Part shown: piece by piece, positions 1-8,093 of the stretch
How positions within the stretch are numbered: position 1 is the first letter of the stretch
Layout of the letters: each line of letters begins with the position of its first letter
From: Bacillota bacterium
GTDB taxonomy: Bacteria; Bacillota; Sulfobacillia; JAUYEG01
NCBI GenBank assembly: GCA_030691505.1
Contig: JAUYEG010000137.1
Coordinates: 1-43,604, forward strand
Direction of reading: 5' to 3'
DNA length: 43,604 nucleotides
Notes under the pieces: model-generated
Seen by the model: only the letters and a program-made list of their open reading frames with translations
Told to the model about the DNA's origin: nothing
Databases searched by the model: none
Program-made: the position numbers and the translations under genes

Positions 1-358
1 CGTCAGGATACCCGTCAACGATACCCGCGTTCTTGGCCAGCGCGATAAACCCGCTCGCCCAGGGCGTCCCGAGGACGTCGCTGAACGGCGTCGCGCCTTT
101 CATCAGATTGGCCAGGGTCTCAGAGCCGTAGGTCGCCACGATGATGATCTTGACGGCCTCGGCCCTGGTGATCGTGGCCTCGGGCTTGATGGTCCCGTCG
201 GGGTAGCCAGCAAGAACGCCCAGGTTGCGCAGGTACTCGACGGATTCAGCATAGCGAGTGCCCGCGACGTCCGACGGCGCCGCGCCGGCGATCCCGGCGG
301 TGCTGAGGATCAAGGCCGCCACGAGCAGGACGACCGTGAACCTCTTAAGATATTTCAT
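1..358 (-). CDS. S-layer homology (SLH) domain protein, N-terminal part, cut by window edge
   Basis: The reading frame starts at an ATG (356-358) preceded by a strong AAGGAGG and runs open off the left edge, so only about 119 residues are visible. The protein begins with a signal peptide: a Lys/Arg-containing start, a hydrophobic run rich in Val, Leu and Ala, and an Ala-x-Ala-type cleavage region near residue 26. Two SLH-like segments follow, seen as 'LGVLAGYPDGTIKPEATITRAE' style and then 'AGIVDGYPD', with the typical GYPDG turn and the ITRAE/A motif. SLH repeats anchor exported proteins to secondary cell-wall polymers in Gram-positive and related bacteria. What the protein carries besides the SLH repeats lies outside the window, so it could be an S-layer protein, a porin-like protein or an exported enzyme. 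The family call is solid; the function is unknown. Confidence 0.85.
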   Translation of the reverse strand, partial: MKYLKRFTVVLLVAALILSTAGIAGAAPSDVAGTRYAESVEYLRNLGVLAGYPDGTIKPEATITRAEAVKIIIVATYGSETLANLMKGATPFSDVLGTPWASGFIALAKNAGIVDGYPD

Positions 359-400
359 GCTTTCATATCCTCCTTTGGTAGAAGTCAGCATAACCACACT

Positions 401-418
401 TATCCTTACTAACGGATA
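401..418. repeat. Short inverted repeat upstream of SLH gene
   Basis: TATCC and GGATA form 5-bp arms around an 8-base spacer, about 45 bases upstream of the SLH start codon. It could be an operator or a leader hairpin; the arms are short enough that chance is possible. Confidence 0.35.
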
Positions 419-470
419 GAGCGACTGCTCCAGACCTCACCTCCCCCTTAGACACGTAAACTCAACCTAG

Positions 471-490
471 CTAAAGGTGGTACCCTTTAG
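471..490. repeat. Inverted repeat CTAAAGG...CCTTTAG
   Basis: Perfect 7-bp arms flank a 6-base centre, about 115 bases upstream of the SLH gene start. No T-run follows on either strand, so it is not a clear terminator; an operator is possible. Confidence 0.45.
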
Positions 491-731
491 AAAGATTGGC
501 TCATTAACTCGTATTTCGCTCTGCACTCGGCCCCTTCCTGCCCTGCCAGGATGCTATTTGCGAGGCAGATGTTGGTCGGTGGCGAGTGTGGGGTGTGTCG
601 TGTGCTATGGGCCGATTGCACAGTTGTCGTGCCGCTACAGCATGTGCCAGCGATGGGTCTAACCCACATCATAGCACCAGGCTGCATTTGCGGTCAATTG
701 ATAGCTTTGTTGCCTGCATATGTTTCGGCTA

Positions 732-745
732 GAACGAATTCGTTC
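732..745. repeat. Perfect 14-bp palindrome GAACGAATTCGTTC
   Basis: The fully symmetrical sequence lies in the gap downstream of the pcp gene. It resembles an SOS box (GAAC...GTTC), but the arms are 6 rather than 4 bases apart, so LexA binding is not supported. Confidence 0.45.
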
Positions 746-840
746 CCATGACATCATCTGGATTCTCGCTGAGGGCAGTGATTCCTTCTGCCTTACGTCC
801 ACTTTGGACAACGAATTGCATCGAGACGCAAGTGCCCGGG

Positions 841-1458
841 TCACTTGGATACTGTCCCGCAGGCCTCCAGGGCCGCCCTGATCCCCCTGATCTGTGTCTC
901 AAGCCCCATGCTTGCTTCGGGCCGGTTTTTCAGAGCCGCCTGCTCCGGCAGGCCCGGCACATGGATCAAGCCGCATGGTATGCAGCGGCCTGCCTTGGCC
1001 AGCTGGTGGAGGGCCCCGTACATGACGTGGTTGCAGAGATACGTGCCCGCGGAGTTGGAAACATGGGCCGGGACCCCCGCCGCCCGTATCGCCGCGGCCA
1101 TTGCCTTGATGGGCAGCGTGCTCCAGTAGGCCACTGGCCCATCGGAGTCGATCGGGGCGTCGGTGAGCAGCGTGCCGGCGTTGTCCGCCGCCGCCGCGTC
1201 GCTGACGTTGATGCCCACCCTTTCGACGCAGATGTCCTCGCGGCCTGATTGCCCGAGGGAGACGATGAGGTCGGGGCTTTCACGCACGATCAGCTCGATC
1301 AACGCCTCGTTCGCCCGCCCCCAGACCACCGGCAGCCGTGCGGCGGCCACCTTCACGTCGCCGATCTCGGCGCCGTCCAGGGACCTGGCGATTTCCCAGC
1401 TTGGGTTGACTTTCTCTCCACCGAAAGGCTCGAAGCCGGTCAGCAGCAGCTTGCGCAT
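841..1458 (-). CDS. pcp: Pyroglutamyl-peptidase I
   Basis: The 205-residue cytosolic cysteine peptidase removes N-terminal pyroglutamate from peptides (family C15). The length matches the family (about 200-215). The N-terminus has the hallmark TGFEPFGG (residues 7-14). The catalytic triad is visible: Glu79 in the ERVGIN segment, Cys142 in SAGTYLCNHV and His166 in IHVPGLPEQ. It is the last gene of the minus-strand run and follows the phzF-like gene by 64 bases. With a lysine-fermentation cluster upstream it fits a peptide- and amino-acid-using lifestyle, but that link is inferred. No terminator was recognised directly after its stop. Confidence 0.95.
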   Translation of the reverse strand: MRKLLLTGFEPFGGEKVNPSWEIARSLDGAEIGDVKVAAARLPVVWGRANEALIELIVRESPDLIVSLGQSGREDICVERVGINVSDAAAADNAGTLLTDAPIDSDGPVAYWSTLPIKAMAAAIRAAGVPAHVSNSAGTYLCNHVMYGALHQLAKAGRCIPCGLIHVPGLPEQAALKNRPEASMGLETQIRGIRAALEACGTVSK

Positions 1459-1522
1459 CTGGTGCCCTCCCGTGCCATAGGAGATTGGACATCATTCGGG
1501 GGCTCCCGGTTCCATGTCCCGG

Positions 1523-2533
1523 CTAAAACCTCAACACGCCCTCGAGCACCGTCACCGCCCGGCCCCCCACCCGCACGGCGGAGGGATGTCCCTCTTCACC
1601 GTCTACCTCAACATTGATACTGCTTGGCCGGCCCAGAATATGCCCCTGTTCGAAGAGCAACGTATGCGGTCCCGGACCTGCGCAAGCGCGCCCGAGACGG
1701 TTGGCCGCCATGTACGCGCCCATGGCGCCGCTGGCGGTGCCCGTGGCCGATTCCTCGGCAATCCCCACGGCCGGCGAGAAGTCGCGGGCGTGGGCGTCGG
1801 CCTTCGGGGACTCGGTTTCGAGGGTAAAAGCGTGCACGCTGATCACCCCCAGGCGGCGCGACAGCTCGGCCAGGCGCCCGTGGTCCGGAGCGAGGGCGCG
1901 GAGCGTGGCGAGGTCGAGCACCGGCAGGATCAGGTCGGGGAGGCCTGTGGTCCATATCTCGGCCGGGGCATCCCCCACCCTATGCAAGACACATATTGAA
2001 AAAGGATTTACGTGGAGTATCGCTGCCAGCTCGGCCCGCTCGGCATCCCCCAGCCTCGCCAGCCGCCTGGGCCGGGCCTGCGCCATGAGCACGCGGTCAA
2101 TGCGGCGGCCTCCCCTGCTGTACCTGACGATCACCGGCAGGTTGCCGGCGCCGGTCTCCTGGACGAGTTGGACCTCACGCCACCTGCCGGTCCCGGCAAG
2201 CTCGCGCCCCCACCCTTTCGCGCCGATCCGGCCGAGCTTGGCGAGCAGCCAGAAGGTGCCGATGGTTGCGTGGCCGCAGAGCTCCACTTCCGCCTTGGGG
2301 GTGAAGAAACGCACCCGCAGGTCGGCTTGGCCCTGCCCCGCCGGGCTGACGGGCAGCACAAAAGCCGTCTCGGAGAGCGCCATCTCGCGGGCGATCAGCT
2401 GCATCTCGGCGTCGCTCAGGCCGGCGGCGTCGGGCACCACGCCGGCGGGGTTGCCGCCAAACGGCACATCCGTGAAAGCGTCCACCTGATACACCTTGAC
2501 CTTGCGGACAGCGCGGGAGGCGGGCAAGGGCAT
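1523..2533 (-). CDS. PhzF family protein (isomerase/epimerase fold)
   Basis: The 336-residue protein belongs to the PhzF family, which has the diaminopimelate-epimerase fold. The N-terminal segment KVYQVDAF...FGGNPAGVV (13-33) is the family signature, and Glu55 in SETAFVL corresponds to the catalytic Glu45 of PhzF. A second half-domain starts around residue 190, and the GxxxESATG-like segment near 270 (AEESATGTASGAMGAY) is also typical. The ATG at 2533 follows an AGGTG ribosome binding site by about 7 bases. True PhzF makes phenazines, but no other phenazine gene is present. Most chromosomal homologues have no known substrate, so only the family is assigned. Confidence 0.9.
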   Translation of the reverse strand: MPLPASRAVRKVKVYQVDAFTDVPFGGNPAGVVPDAAGLSDAEMQLIAREMALSETAFVLPVSPAGQGQADLRVRFFTPKAEVELCGHATIGTFWLLAKLGRIGAKGWGRELAGTGRWREVQLVQETGAGNLPVIVRYSRGGRRIDRVLMAQARPRRLARLGDAERAELAAILHVNPFSICVLHRVGDAPAEIWTTGLPDLILPVLDLATLRALAPDHGRLAELSRRLGVISVHAFTLETESPKADAHARDFSPAVGIAEESATGTASGAMGAYMAANRLGRACAGPGPHTLLFEQGHILGRPSSINVEVDGEEGHPSAVRVGGRAVTVLEGVLRF

Positions 2534-2659
2534 ATATCGTCACCTGCCAGGAACGTCTTTATGCGGGCGAGGCGCCCAGCGGCGGCCGCCTTTTCCGACC
2601 CGGACACCTTTCACCAAGCTGGGCAGATGCTCCTTCACTCGTTTGCGGCTGGTCCGGGG

Positions 2660-4078
2660 CTAGACCGGCGCCATCAGGCCCTCGGTGCGGGTCTTTTCCT
2701 GCAGTTCGTAGTCAACCAGGGTCCGCTTGGCCTGGCGCTCCTGGAGAAACTTGATCGCCACCTGTGGGAAGATGGCCACGGACAGCACGTCCTCCGGCTG
2801 CTCCATGTAGGGGGCGGCCTGCCGCGCGGCCTCGGGCAGCCCGGGCTCGAGCACGTCGCCGGGCCTGGCCGTGACGACGGGCTCGTCGCCGATGATCTTA
2901 CGGCGCAGTTCCTCGTTGACCTGTCCCGGCGGCTGTCCGTAGAGGCCGCGGAGGTAGTTCTTGACCTCGCTCGTGACCATCTTGTACCGCTCGCCCATGA
3001 CCACGTTGAGCACCGCCTGGGTGCCGACGATCTGGCTGGTCGGCGTGACCAGCGGCGGGTAGCCGAGGTCCTCGCGGACGCGCGGCACCTCGTCGAGCAC
3101 CTGTTCGAGCTTATCGCCGGCGTTTTGCTGCGCCAGCTGGCTGACAAAGTTGGACATCATCCCGCCGGGGATCTGCCAAATGAGCACTCCGGCCTCGATC
3201 ATCGTCCCCACATCAAATGCCGCGTACTTCTTGCGGACCTCCTTGAAGTAGTCCGCGACCCCTTTGAGCTTGCGCAGGTCGAGTCCGGTGCTGCAGGCCA
3301 TCTCGCTGAGCGTCGCGACCATGGTCTCGGTGGCGGGGTGCGCCGTGCCGAGGGCAAACGCCGAGCTGACGCAGTCGAGCACGTCGGCCCCGGCTTCGAC
3401 CGACTTGAGGTAGGTCATCGCGGCCATGCCGCTCGTGTAGTGGCAGTGGACCTGGATGGGCAGGTCGAGCTCGGCCTTGATGCGCCGCACGATCTCGTAT
3501 GCCGCGACCGGGCTCAGAATCCCGGCCATGTCCTTGATGCAGATCGAGTCGGCGTCCATCGCCGCGAGCGTCTTGGCGGTCCGCACGTAGTAGTCCACAT
3601 CGTGGACCGGCGAGGTCGTGTAGCTGATCGTCGCCTGGACGTGCGCGCCCTCCGCCTTGGAGATCTCCATCGCCTTGGCCATGTTGCGCTCGTCGTTGAG
3701 GGCGTCGAAGATGCGCATGATGTCGATGCCGTTGCCCACGGCCCGTTTGACAAACTCGGTGACCACGTCGTCGGGGTAGTTCTTGTAGCCGACCAGGTTT
3801 TGCCCGCGCAGGAGCATCTGCAGCTTGGTGCGGACAAAACGCTGGCGCAGCTCCCGCAGGCGCACCCACGGATCCTCGTTCAGAAAGCGCAGGCAGGTGT
3901 CGAAAGTGGCCCCGCCCCAGACCTCCAGCGAGTGATAGCCGACCTCATCCATGGCCTCGGCGATGGGCAGCATGTCCTCGACCTTCATCCGCGTTGCAAA
4001 CAGCGATTGATGCCCGTCGCGCAGGGTCAGGTCCGTGATTCCGACGCGCGCGGGCATCTTGGGCTCGTTTGTTGGCAC
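2660..4078 (-). CDS. Carboxyltransferase subunit (transcarboxylase 5S / oxaloacetate decarboxylase alpha / PycB type), no biotin domain
   Basis: The protein has 472 residues from the GTG at 4078, which sits behind GGAGG; the frame stays open further upstream, but that sequence does not look like protein. The N-terminal TIM barrel has the HMGL/carboxyltransferase signature TDLTLRDGHQS (15-25), a lysine in CIKDMAG that would be the carbamylated metal ligand, and HCHYTSG supplying two metal-binding histidines. A PYC/OADA-type C-terminal domain follows. It moves CO2 between carboxybiotin and pyruvate/oxaloacetate. There is no AMKM biotinylation motif at the C-terminus, so a separate biotin carrier protein is needed and is not encoded here. 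The nearest neighbours do not decide between oxaloacetate decarboxylase, transcarboxylase and pyruvate carboxylase roles. Confidence 0.88.
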   Translation of the reverse strand: MPTNEPKMPARVGITDLTLRDGHQSLFATRMKVEDMLPIAEAMDEVGYHSLEVWGGATFDTCLRFLNEDPWVRLRELRQRFVRTKLQMLLRGQNLVGYKNYPDDVVTEFVKRAVGNGIDIMRIFDALNDERNMAKAMEISKAEGAHVQATISYTTSPVHDVDYYVRTAKTLAAMDADSICIKDMAGILSPVAAYEIVRRIKAELDLPIQVHCHYTSGMAAMTYLKSVEAGADVLDCVSSAFALGTAHPATETMVATLSEMACSTGLDLRKLKGVADYFKEVRKKYAAFDVGTMIEAGVLIWQIPGGMMSNFVSQLAQQNAGDKLEQVLDEVPRVREDLGYPPLVTPTSQIVGTQAVLNVVMGERYKMVTSEVKNYLRGLYGQPPGQVNEELRRKIIGDEPVVTARPGDVLEPGLPEAARQAAPYMEQPEDVLSVAIFPQVAIKFLQERQAKRTLVDYELQEKTRTEGLMAPV

Positions 4079-4247
4079 CTTGCACCATCCTCCGAACGAT
4101 ATTGCGGCCGCACCCGCCCCGCGGCGCATACGGCGCTGAAATCGCGGACGGGCCGGGCCAATGCCGTACGGGCCAGACTTCTTGTCCTAAGCCCCGGTTA
4201 CCTGCCGGAGATTCGCCCTGCACCCGCCGGCCCGCCTGTCACGGCCC

Positions 4248-4883
4248 TTAGAGCGGCACAAAGGGCGAAAACCCGTCGGGGAAGAGCGGTGCCAGCAGCC
4301 ACCCCAGCCCTCCCAGGGCCAGACCCGCCGCAGCCAGGGCCAGCGGCAGCGCCAGTCCGAGCGCGACAGCAAGGGCCGCGCGGCGGCCGCTTAGCCCCCC
4401 CGCCTCGCGCGCCGCGGCATGCAGTCCGGTCAGGACCGCGGCCCACACCGCAAGCCGTGCATAGCGCCAAAGCCATGCGGCCCCGGCGAGCCGGGCGAGC
4501 GCAGCCGCCGCAAGCAGATACACCCGCGGCGCGGCGGCGCAGGCCGTAACCGCCAGGAAGTCGGCCCCCGGCCGACGCGAGCCGGCCTCTGCTCGATCCG
4601 GGGCCGCAAGGCGGGAGGCGGCGAGCCCGAGCAGAGCCGCGGCCACGGCCCAGACCGCCAGATCGAGCAACAGGCGCCCCGCCACGGCGGCCGCTGTGGC
4701 TGCGGGACGGGACAGGCCGCGGCCCGACGTCACCCAGACGGCAAGCGAACTCCCGAGGCTGCCGGCGGCAAGCAGGGCCGCCGCGGGCCGCACGGGCATG
4801 GGCACCGGCTCCGCGGCAAGCCGCCGGATAGACTGCAGCGGGGCGACCAGCGCCTCAAGCAGCAAATCAATCATTGGCCGCAC
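4248..4883 (-). CDS. Integral membrane protein, possibly Yip1-like
   Basis: A 211-residue Ala/Leu-rich protein is predicted from the GTG at 4883, placed 9 bases after GGAGGG; an in-frame ATG at 4874 is the alternative. Roughly five hydrophobic helices are visible. The opening LLLEALVAPLQSIRRLAAEP, followed by membrane spans, is reminiscent of YIP1-domain bacterial proteins, but similarity is weak and the composition is low-complexity. It lies 35 bases downstream of the metallo-hydrolase gene and was probably co-transcribed with it. No function is assigned. The frame follows the high-GC codon pattern of the strand, which supports it as a real gene. Confidence 0.6.
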   Translation of the reverse strand: MRPMIDLLLEALVAPLQSIRRLAAEPVPMPVRPAAALLAAGSLGSSLAVWVTSGRGLSRPAATAAAVAGRLLLDLAVWAVAAALLGLAASRLAAPDRAEAGSRRPGADFLAVTACAAAPRVYLLAAAALARLAGAAWLWRYARLAVWAAVLTGLHAAAREAGGLSGRRAALAVALGLALPLALAAAGLALGGLGWLLAPLFPDGFSPFVPL

Positions 4884-4918
4884 AACGCGCCGCCCTCCGC
4901 ACGACCGCACGACCGCCG

Positions 4919-5596
4919 CTAACGCGTGTACTCCAGGACGAGCACCTTGGGCCTGTCGCCGCTCCGCTCCAGGGCCTTGACCTCCGCGGCGTCCAGCGTC
5001 ACGGATGGCTGGCCGGTAAATTCGATGTCGGCGCGCCCCATCAGCTGCGTGAAGTCCGTAACCGGACTGAGCGGGAAAGACAGCACGTCGGTCTTGTAGT
5101 GCATCGGCACGACCACCCTGGGCCGCATCTGCCGGACCAGGTCCGCGGCGCCGCCGGCGGTGATGGTGTACGTCCCGCCGGTCGGCACCAGCAGCACATC
5201 CACCTCGCCGATCGACTCGCGCTGCTGGGGCGTCAGCTGGTGGCCGAGATCCCCGAGGTGGCAGATGCGCACCGTCTCGCCTGCCCCCGGCAGGTCAAAG
5301 CAGTAGGCGGTGTTGTGCCCACGCTTTGCCCCGCCCTGCTCGTCGTGCGCCGTGGGCACCCCGACCGCGTTGACCGTGCCGAGCTCGAAGTGGCCGGGGC
5401 CCTTGATCACTTCCGGCGACCCGGGAACGTTGGCCACGCTGTTGTGATCAAAATGGTCGTGGCTGACTGTCACATAGTCGGCGTCCTCAAGCGGGAGCTT
5501 GTAGCCGACCTCGGCATTGTAGGGATCGGTGAGGATGCGGGTGCCGTCGTCGGCGGTGATCAGAAAACAGGCGTGACCGAGCCATTTGAGTTTCAT
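4919..5596 (-). CDS. UPF0173-type metal-dependent hydrolase (metallo-beta-lactamase fold)
   Basis: The 225-residue protein has the compact metallo-beta-lactamase fold of the UPF0173/YtkL and UlaG-like group. The N-terminus KLKWLGHACFLI and the Asp of TDPY (24) are typical. The metal site HDHFDH (46-51) and later HLGDLGH and MHYKTD segments provide the other ligands. The length agrees with the family (about 225-230). The ATG at 5596 follows AAGGAGG at good distance. It starts 27 bases after kamE ends, so it is likely part of the lysine-cluster transcript, but no family knowledge ties it to lysine breakdown. The substrate is unknown. Confidence 0.9.
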   Translation of the reverse strand: MKLKWLGHACFLITADDGTRILTDPYNAEVGYKLPLEDADYVTVSHDHFDHNSVANVPGSPEVIKGPGHFELGTVNAVGVPTAHDEQGGAKRGHNTAYCFDLPGAGETVRICHLGDLGHQLTPQQRESIGEVDVLLVPTGGTYTITAGGAADLVRQMRPRVVVPMHYKTDVLSFPLSPVTDFTQLMGRADIEFTGQPSVTLDAAEVKALERSGDRPKVLVLEYTR

Positions 5597-5623
5597 CTTG
5601 GGATATCCTCCTTCACGTGTTGG

Positions 5624-6415
5624 TCAGGCCAGCCCGCGCCGCACGACCTCCTGGGCGATGAACGACGCCACCTCCGGCGGCAGCGTGCCGGGCCCGAACC
5701 CGGCGTCGTAACCCAGCTCAACGGCCAGTTCGTGCGAAACGCGCGGGCCGCCGCAGACCAGAACGACCTCGTCGCGAAAACCCTCCGCCTCTAGCATCTC
5801 CACCAGTTGGGTTAAGTTCGGAATATGGATCTCCTTCTCCGTAACCACCTGGGACACGAGGATGGCGTCGGCCTCCAGGTCGATCGCCCTCGCGACCAGG
5901 GTCTCGTTGGCCACCTGGCTGCCGAGATTGGCCGCCTCGATCTCGGGGTACCCCTCGAGCCCATGTTGGCCGGCATAGCCCTTGATGTTCATGATCGCGT
6001 CCAGGCCGATCGTGTGGGCGTCCGTGCCCGTGCACGCTCCGACCACAACCAGCTTGCGGCCGATCCGCCGCCGCACGTATTCGTTTAGCTCGTCAAACCC
6101 CATGACCTTGAAACGCGGCCGGGGGACATCGACCTGTGTCGCATCCACGCTGTGCGTGGTGCGCCCGTAGATCACAAAGAAGGAGAAACTGCCGCCAAGG
6201 TCGCGCTGCGCCACAACCTTGACCCCGTCGAGGCCCATCTTGCGCGCGAGCTGGCGGGCCGCCTCGCCCGCCGCCGGCCCCGCCGCGAGCGGCAGGGTAA
6301 AGGAAATCTGCACCGCGCCGTCGTCCCACTGGTCGCCGTAGGGGCGCACCCTGGTAAGGTCAACCGTGCGCGCGCCCGGCTGGACCTTGCCTTCGCTCCT
6401 AACCGCCTCGCTCAC
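5624..6415 (-). CDS. kamE: Lysine 5,6-aminomutase beta subunit (cobalamin- and PLP-binding)
   Basis: The 263-residue small subunit of the adenosylcobalamin- and PLP-dependent enzyme moves the terminal amino group of beta-lysine (or D-lysine) from C6 to C5. A dimerisation domain comes first (about 20-110), then a B12-binding Rossmann domain. The DAHTIG motif places the cobalt-ligand histidine at residue 134, and Lys145 in NIKGYAG matches the lysine that holds PLP in the Clostridium sticklandii enzyme (His133/Lys144), so both key residues are kept. Its ATG overlaps the kamD stop by 4 bases, which suggests coupled translation of the two subunits. An ornithine aminomutase beta subunit would be fused to the large subunit; here they are separate, as in lysine aminomutase. 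Confidence 0.95.
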   Translation of the reverse strand: MSEAVRSEGKVQPGARTVDLTRVRPYGDQWDDGAVQISFTLPLAAGPAAGEAARQLARKMGLDGVKVVAQRDLGGSFSFFVIYGRTTHSVDATQVDVPRPRFKVMGFDELNEYVRRRIGRKLVVVGACTGTDAHTIGLDAIMNIKGYAGQHGLEGYPEIEAANLGSQVANETLVARAIDLEADAILVSQVVTEKEIHIPNLTQLVEMLEAEGFRDEVVLVCGGPRVSHELAVELGYDAGFGPGTLPPEVASFIAQEVVRRGLA

Positions 6416-8007
6416 GGCCGCGCACCTCCTTGGGCCGCGCCGGACCGGCCGGCATGGTTGGTGGCCAGCATGACGTCCATCAGCGGGTTAAAGTAGTCCG
6501 GAGCTCGCTCGACCACACCCTCGAGCCCCTTGCCGCCGTCCCGCGACCGCCGGATGCCGGCGAACATGCCCTCCTCGATCGCCCGCATCAGGCCGGCCCG
6601 GGCAACGTGCTCGAGCATTTCGACCGCGCCGTCCAGGACCTCCGCCGCCCGGGCCGCGACCTTGCCGCCCGGCCGGACGTCAAGCTCATCCCCCAGCCCT
6701 CCCGCGGTCGTCATGACGTACCGCGCGCCCTCCAGCGCCAGGAAGCGATCCTGCATAAACGGGGTGTGGATGGCCTCGGTGAGCATGCCCAGCAGGATGA
6801 CGTCCTGCCCGGTGACCACTCCGACCAGGTCGTGCAGCGCGTCGATGGCGTAGCTCTGAAAAATGTCGCCGTTCTTGTGGCGGGTCTGGGGCATGTACTT
6901 GAGGGTGCACCCGGGGAAGACCGCCCGCGTCAGAGCGGCCTGGGCGAGGTCCAAAAGCAGGCCGCCGGGCTGGGCCGGGTCCATCGCGAAGACGTGGCCG
7001 AGGCCGATCTGCCAGTCCTCCAGCCCGCAGCGCACGGCAAACTGCTCGTTTATAAACTGGGAGGCCATCACCGTGTGGCCGTGGCGCACGGGGTCGGCGG
7101 TGGTCATGTAGTTGTCCTCGCCGGTGTTGATCACGATTCCGGCATAGGCGTTGATGACGCGGGAAAAGAACTGGTCGATGAACGTCCGCTTCATGTTGAT
7201 GTCCCGGAACAGGACGCCGTACATCGCGTCGTTGAGCATCACGTCCAGCCGTTCCAGGGCCCCCATCGCGGCTATCTCGGGCATGCAAAGGCCCGAGCAG
7301 TAGTTGACGAGGCGCACATAGCGCCCGATTTCCCGGCTGACCTCGTCGAGGGCCGCGCGCATGATCCGGAAGTGCTCCTGCGTGGCGTACGTGCCGCCAA
7401 AACCGCCGCTGACCTGGCCGTACGGCACGTAGTCGAGCAGGCTCTGCCCGGTGCTGCGGATGACCGCGATGATGTCGGCGCCCTGCCTTGCCGCCGCCTG
7501 AGCCTGCACGGTGTCCTCGTGGATGTTGCCCGTGGCCACGATGACGTAGAGCAGCGGCGGCGGGCCCGGCGGCAACTGGCGCAGCAGCGTCTCACGCTCC
7601 GCGCGGCGCTCCCGCACGTGCTTCGCGGCCGCCGCGGCGAGGTGCGCGGCCAATTGGCGGGCCTGGGCGTCACGGCGGGCGGGCACCTTGCCCAGGTCGA
7701 TCGCCCGGCGCGAGACGGCCTCGGCGACCTCCTGGGCACTTAGATCGTGGTAATCCATCGCGCGTGCGATGGAAAGAGCGACGCCGCAGCCGAGCTGGCC
7801 CGCGGCGCGGACGTTTTCAGTCACAATGTTGGGCAAGGGGACCCCGTCCCCGTCCACCCCGTCAATGCCGAAAAAACGTGCCACCGTGCGTTCAATGCTC
7901 ACCGTCGTGTGGCGGCCGATGAACTCCTGTACTTCCCCGGTCACGAGCTCCGCGGCGTGGCGCGCCCTCCGCACCTTTTGCCCGTCGACCTCGATCCTGA
8001 GCGACAT
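6412..8007 (-). CDS. kamD: Lysine 5,6-aminomutase alpha subunit
   Basis: The 531-residue large TIM-barrel subunit pairs with KamE to convert beta-lysine to 3,5-diaminohexanoate. The length matches KamD (about 515-530). Characteristic stretches include TGNIHEDTVQAQ, PYGQVSGGFGGTYATQEHFRIMR-like barrel segments, the INTGEDNYMTTAD segment and a C-terminal 'MLATNHAG' part. The ATG at 8007 follows a purine-rich GGAGAGGGGG. The gene sits between the KamB-like gene (86 bases upstream) and kamE (overlapping). With kamA and kdd in the same run, the lysine rather than the ornithine assignment is well supported. Confidence 0.95.
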   Translation of the reverse strand: MSLRIEVDGQKVRRARHAAELVTGEVQEFIGRHTTVSIERTVARFFGIDGVDGDGVPLPNIVTENVRAAGQLGCGVALSIARAMDYHDLSAQEVAEAVSRRAIDLGKVPARRDAQARQLAAHLAAAAAKHVRERRAERETLLRQLPPGPPPLLYVIVATGNIHEDTVQAQAAARQGADIIAVIRSTGQSLLDYVPYGQVSGGFGGTYATQEHFRIMRAALDEVSREIGRYVRLVNYCSGLCMPEIAAMGALERLDVMLNDAMYGVLFRDINMKRTFIDQFFSRVINAYAGIVINTGEDNYMTTADPVRHGHTVMASQFINEQFAVRCGLEDWQIGLGHVFAMDPAQPGGLLLDLAQAALTRAVFPGCTLKYMPQTRHKNGDIFQSYAIDALHDLVGVVTGQDVILLGMLTEAIHTPFMQDRFLALEGARYVMTTAGGLGDELDVRPGGKVAARAAEVLDGAVEMLEHVARAGLMRAIEEGMFAGIRRSRDGGKGLEGVVERAPDYFNPLMDVMLATNHAGRSGAAQGGARP

Positions 8008-8093
8008 GTCAATCCCCCTCTCCGTCCCGCGCGTCCCCGCATCCCGCGGAGACCGAGCCGGCCGGAGAGGCCTGTAAGGTAAGTGCCGGGTAA

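Larger units (their letters stand above)
359..840. other. Intergenic region without a recognisable gene
   Basis: About 480 bases separate the start of the SLH gene from the stop of the pyroglutamyl peptidase gene. No open frame here has a credible ribosome binding site together with a family-like protein. Base composition is visibly less GC-rich than the flanking genes. The stretch contains three short inverted repeats: TATCC/GGATA (401-418), CTAAAGG/CCTTTAG (471-490) and a perfect palindrome at 732-745. The part nearest 359 must hold the promoter of the SLH gene, but no convincing -35/-10 pair was found. Confidence 0.6.

Noticed and set aside
732-745. LexA (SOS) box
   Set aside because: The GAAC and GTTC arms are separated by six bases rather than four, and no SOS gene is adjacent.
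1523-2533. Phenazine biosynthesis locus
   Set aside because: Only a PhzF-fold protein is present; no other phz gene is nearby, and PhzF homologues are widespread without phenazine production.
2012-4549. Very long open frame on the plus strand (about 845 codons)
   Set aside because: It runs antisense through the phzF-like, carboxyltransferase and membrane-protein genes. Its translation is low-complexity His/Arg/Gly-rich, as expected of an antisense frame in GC-rich DNA.
5624-8007. D-ornithine 4,5-aminomutase instead of lysine 5,6-aminomutase
   Set aside because: Separate subunits of KamD and KamE size, plus kamA and kdd in the same run, fit lysine; ornithine aminomutase has a small OraS and a fused large OraE.
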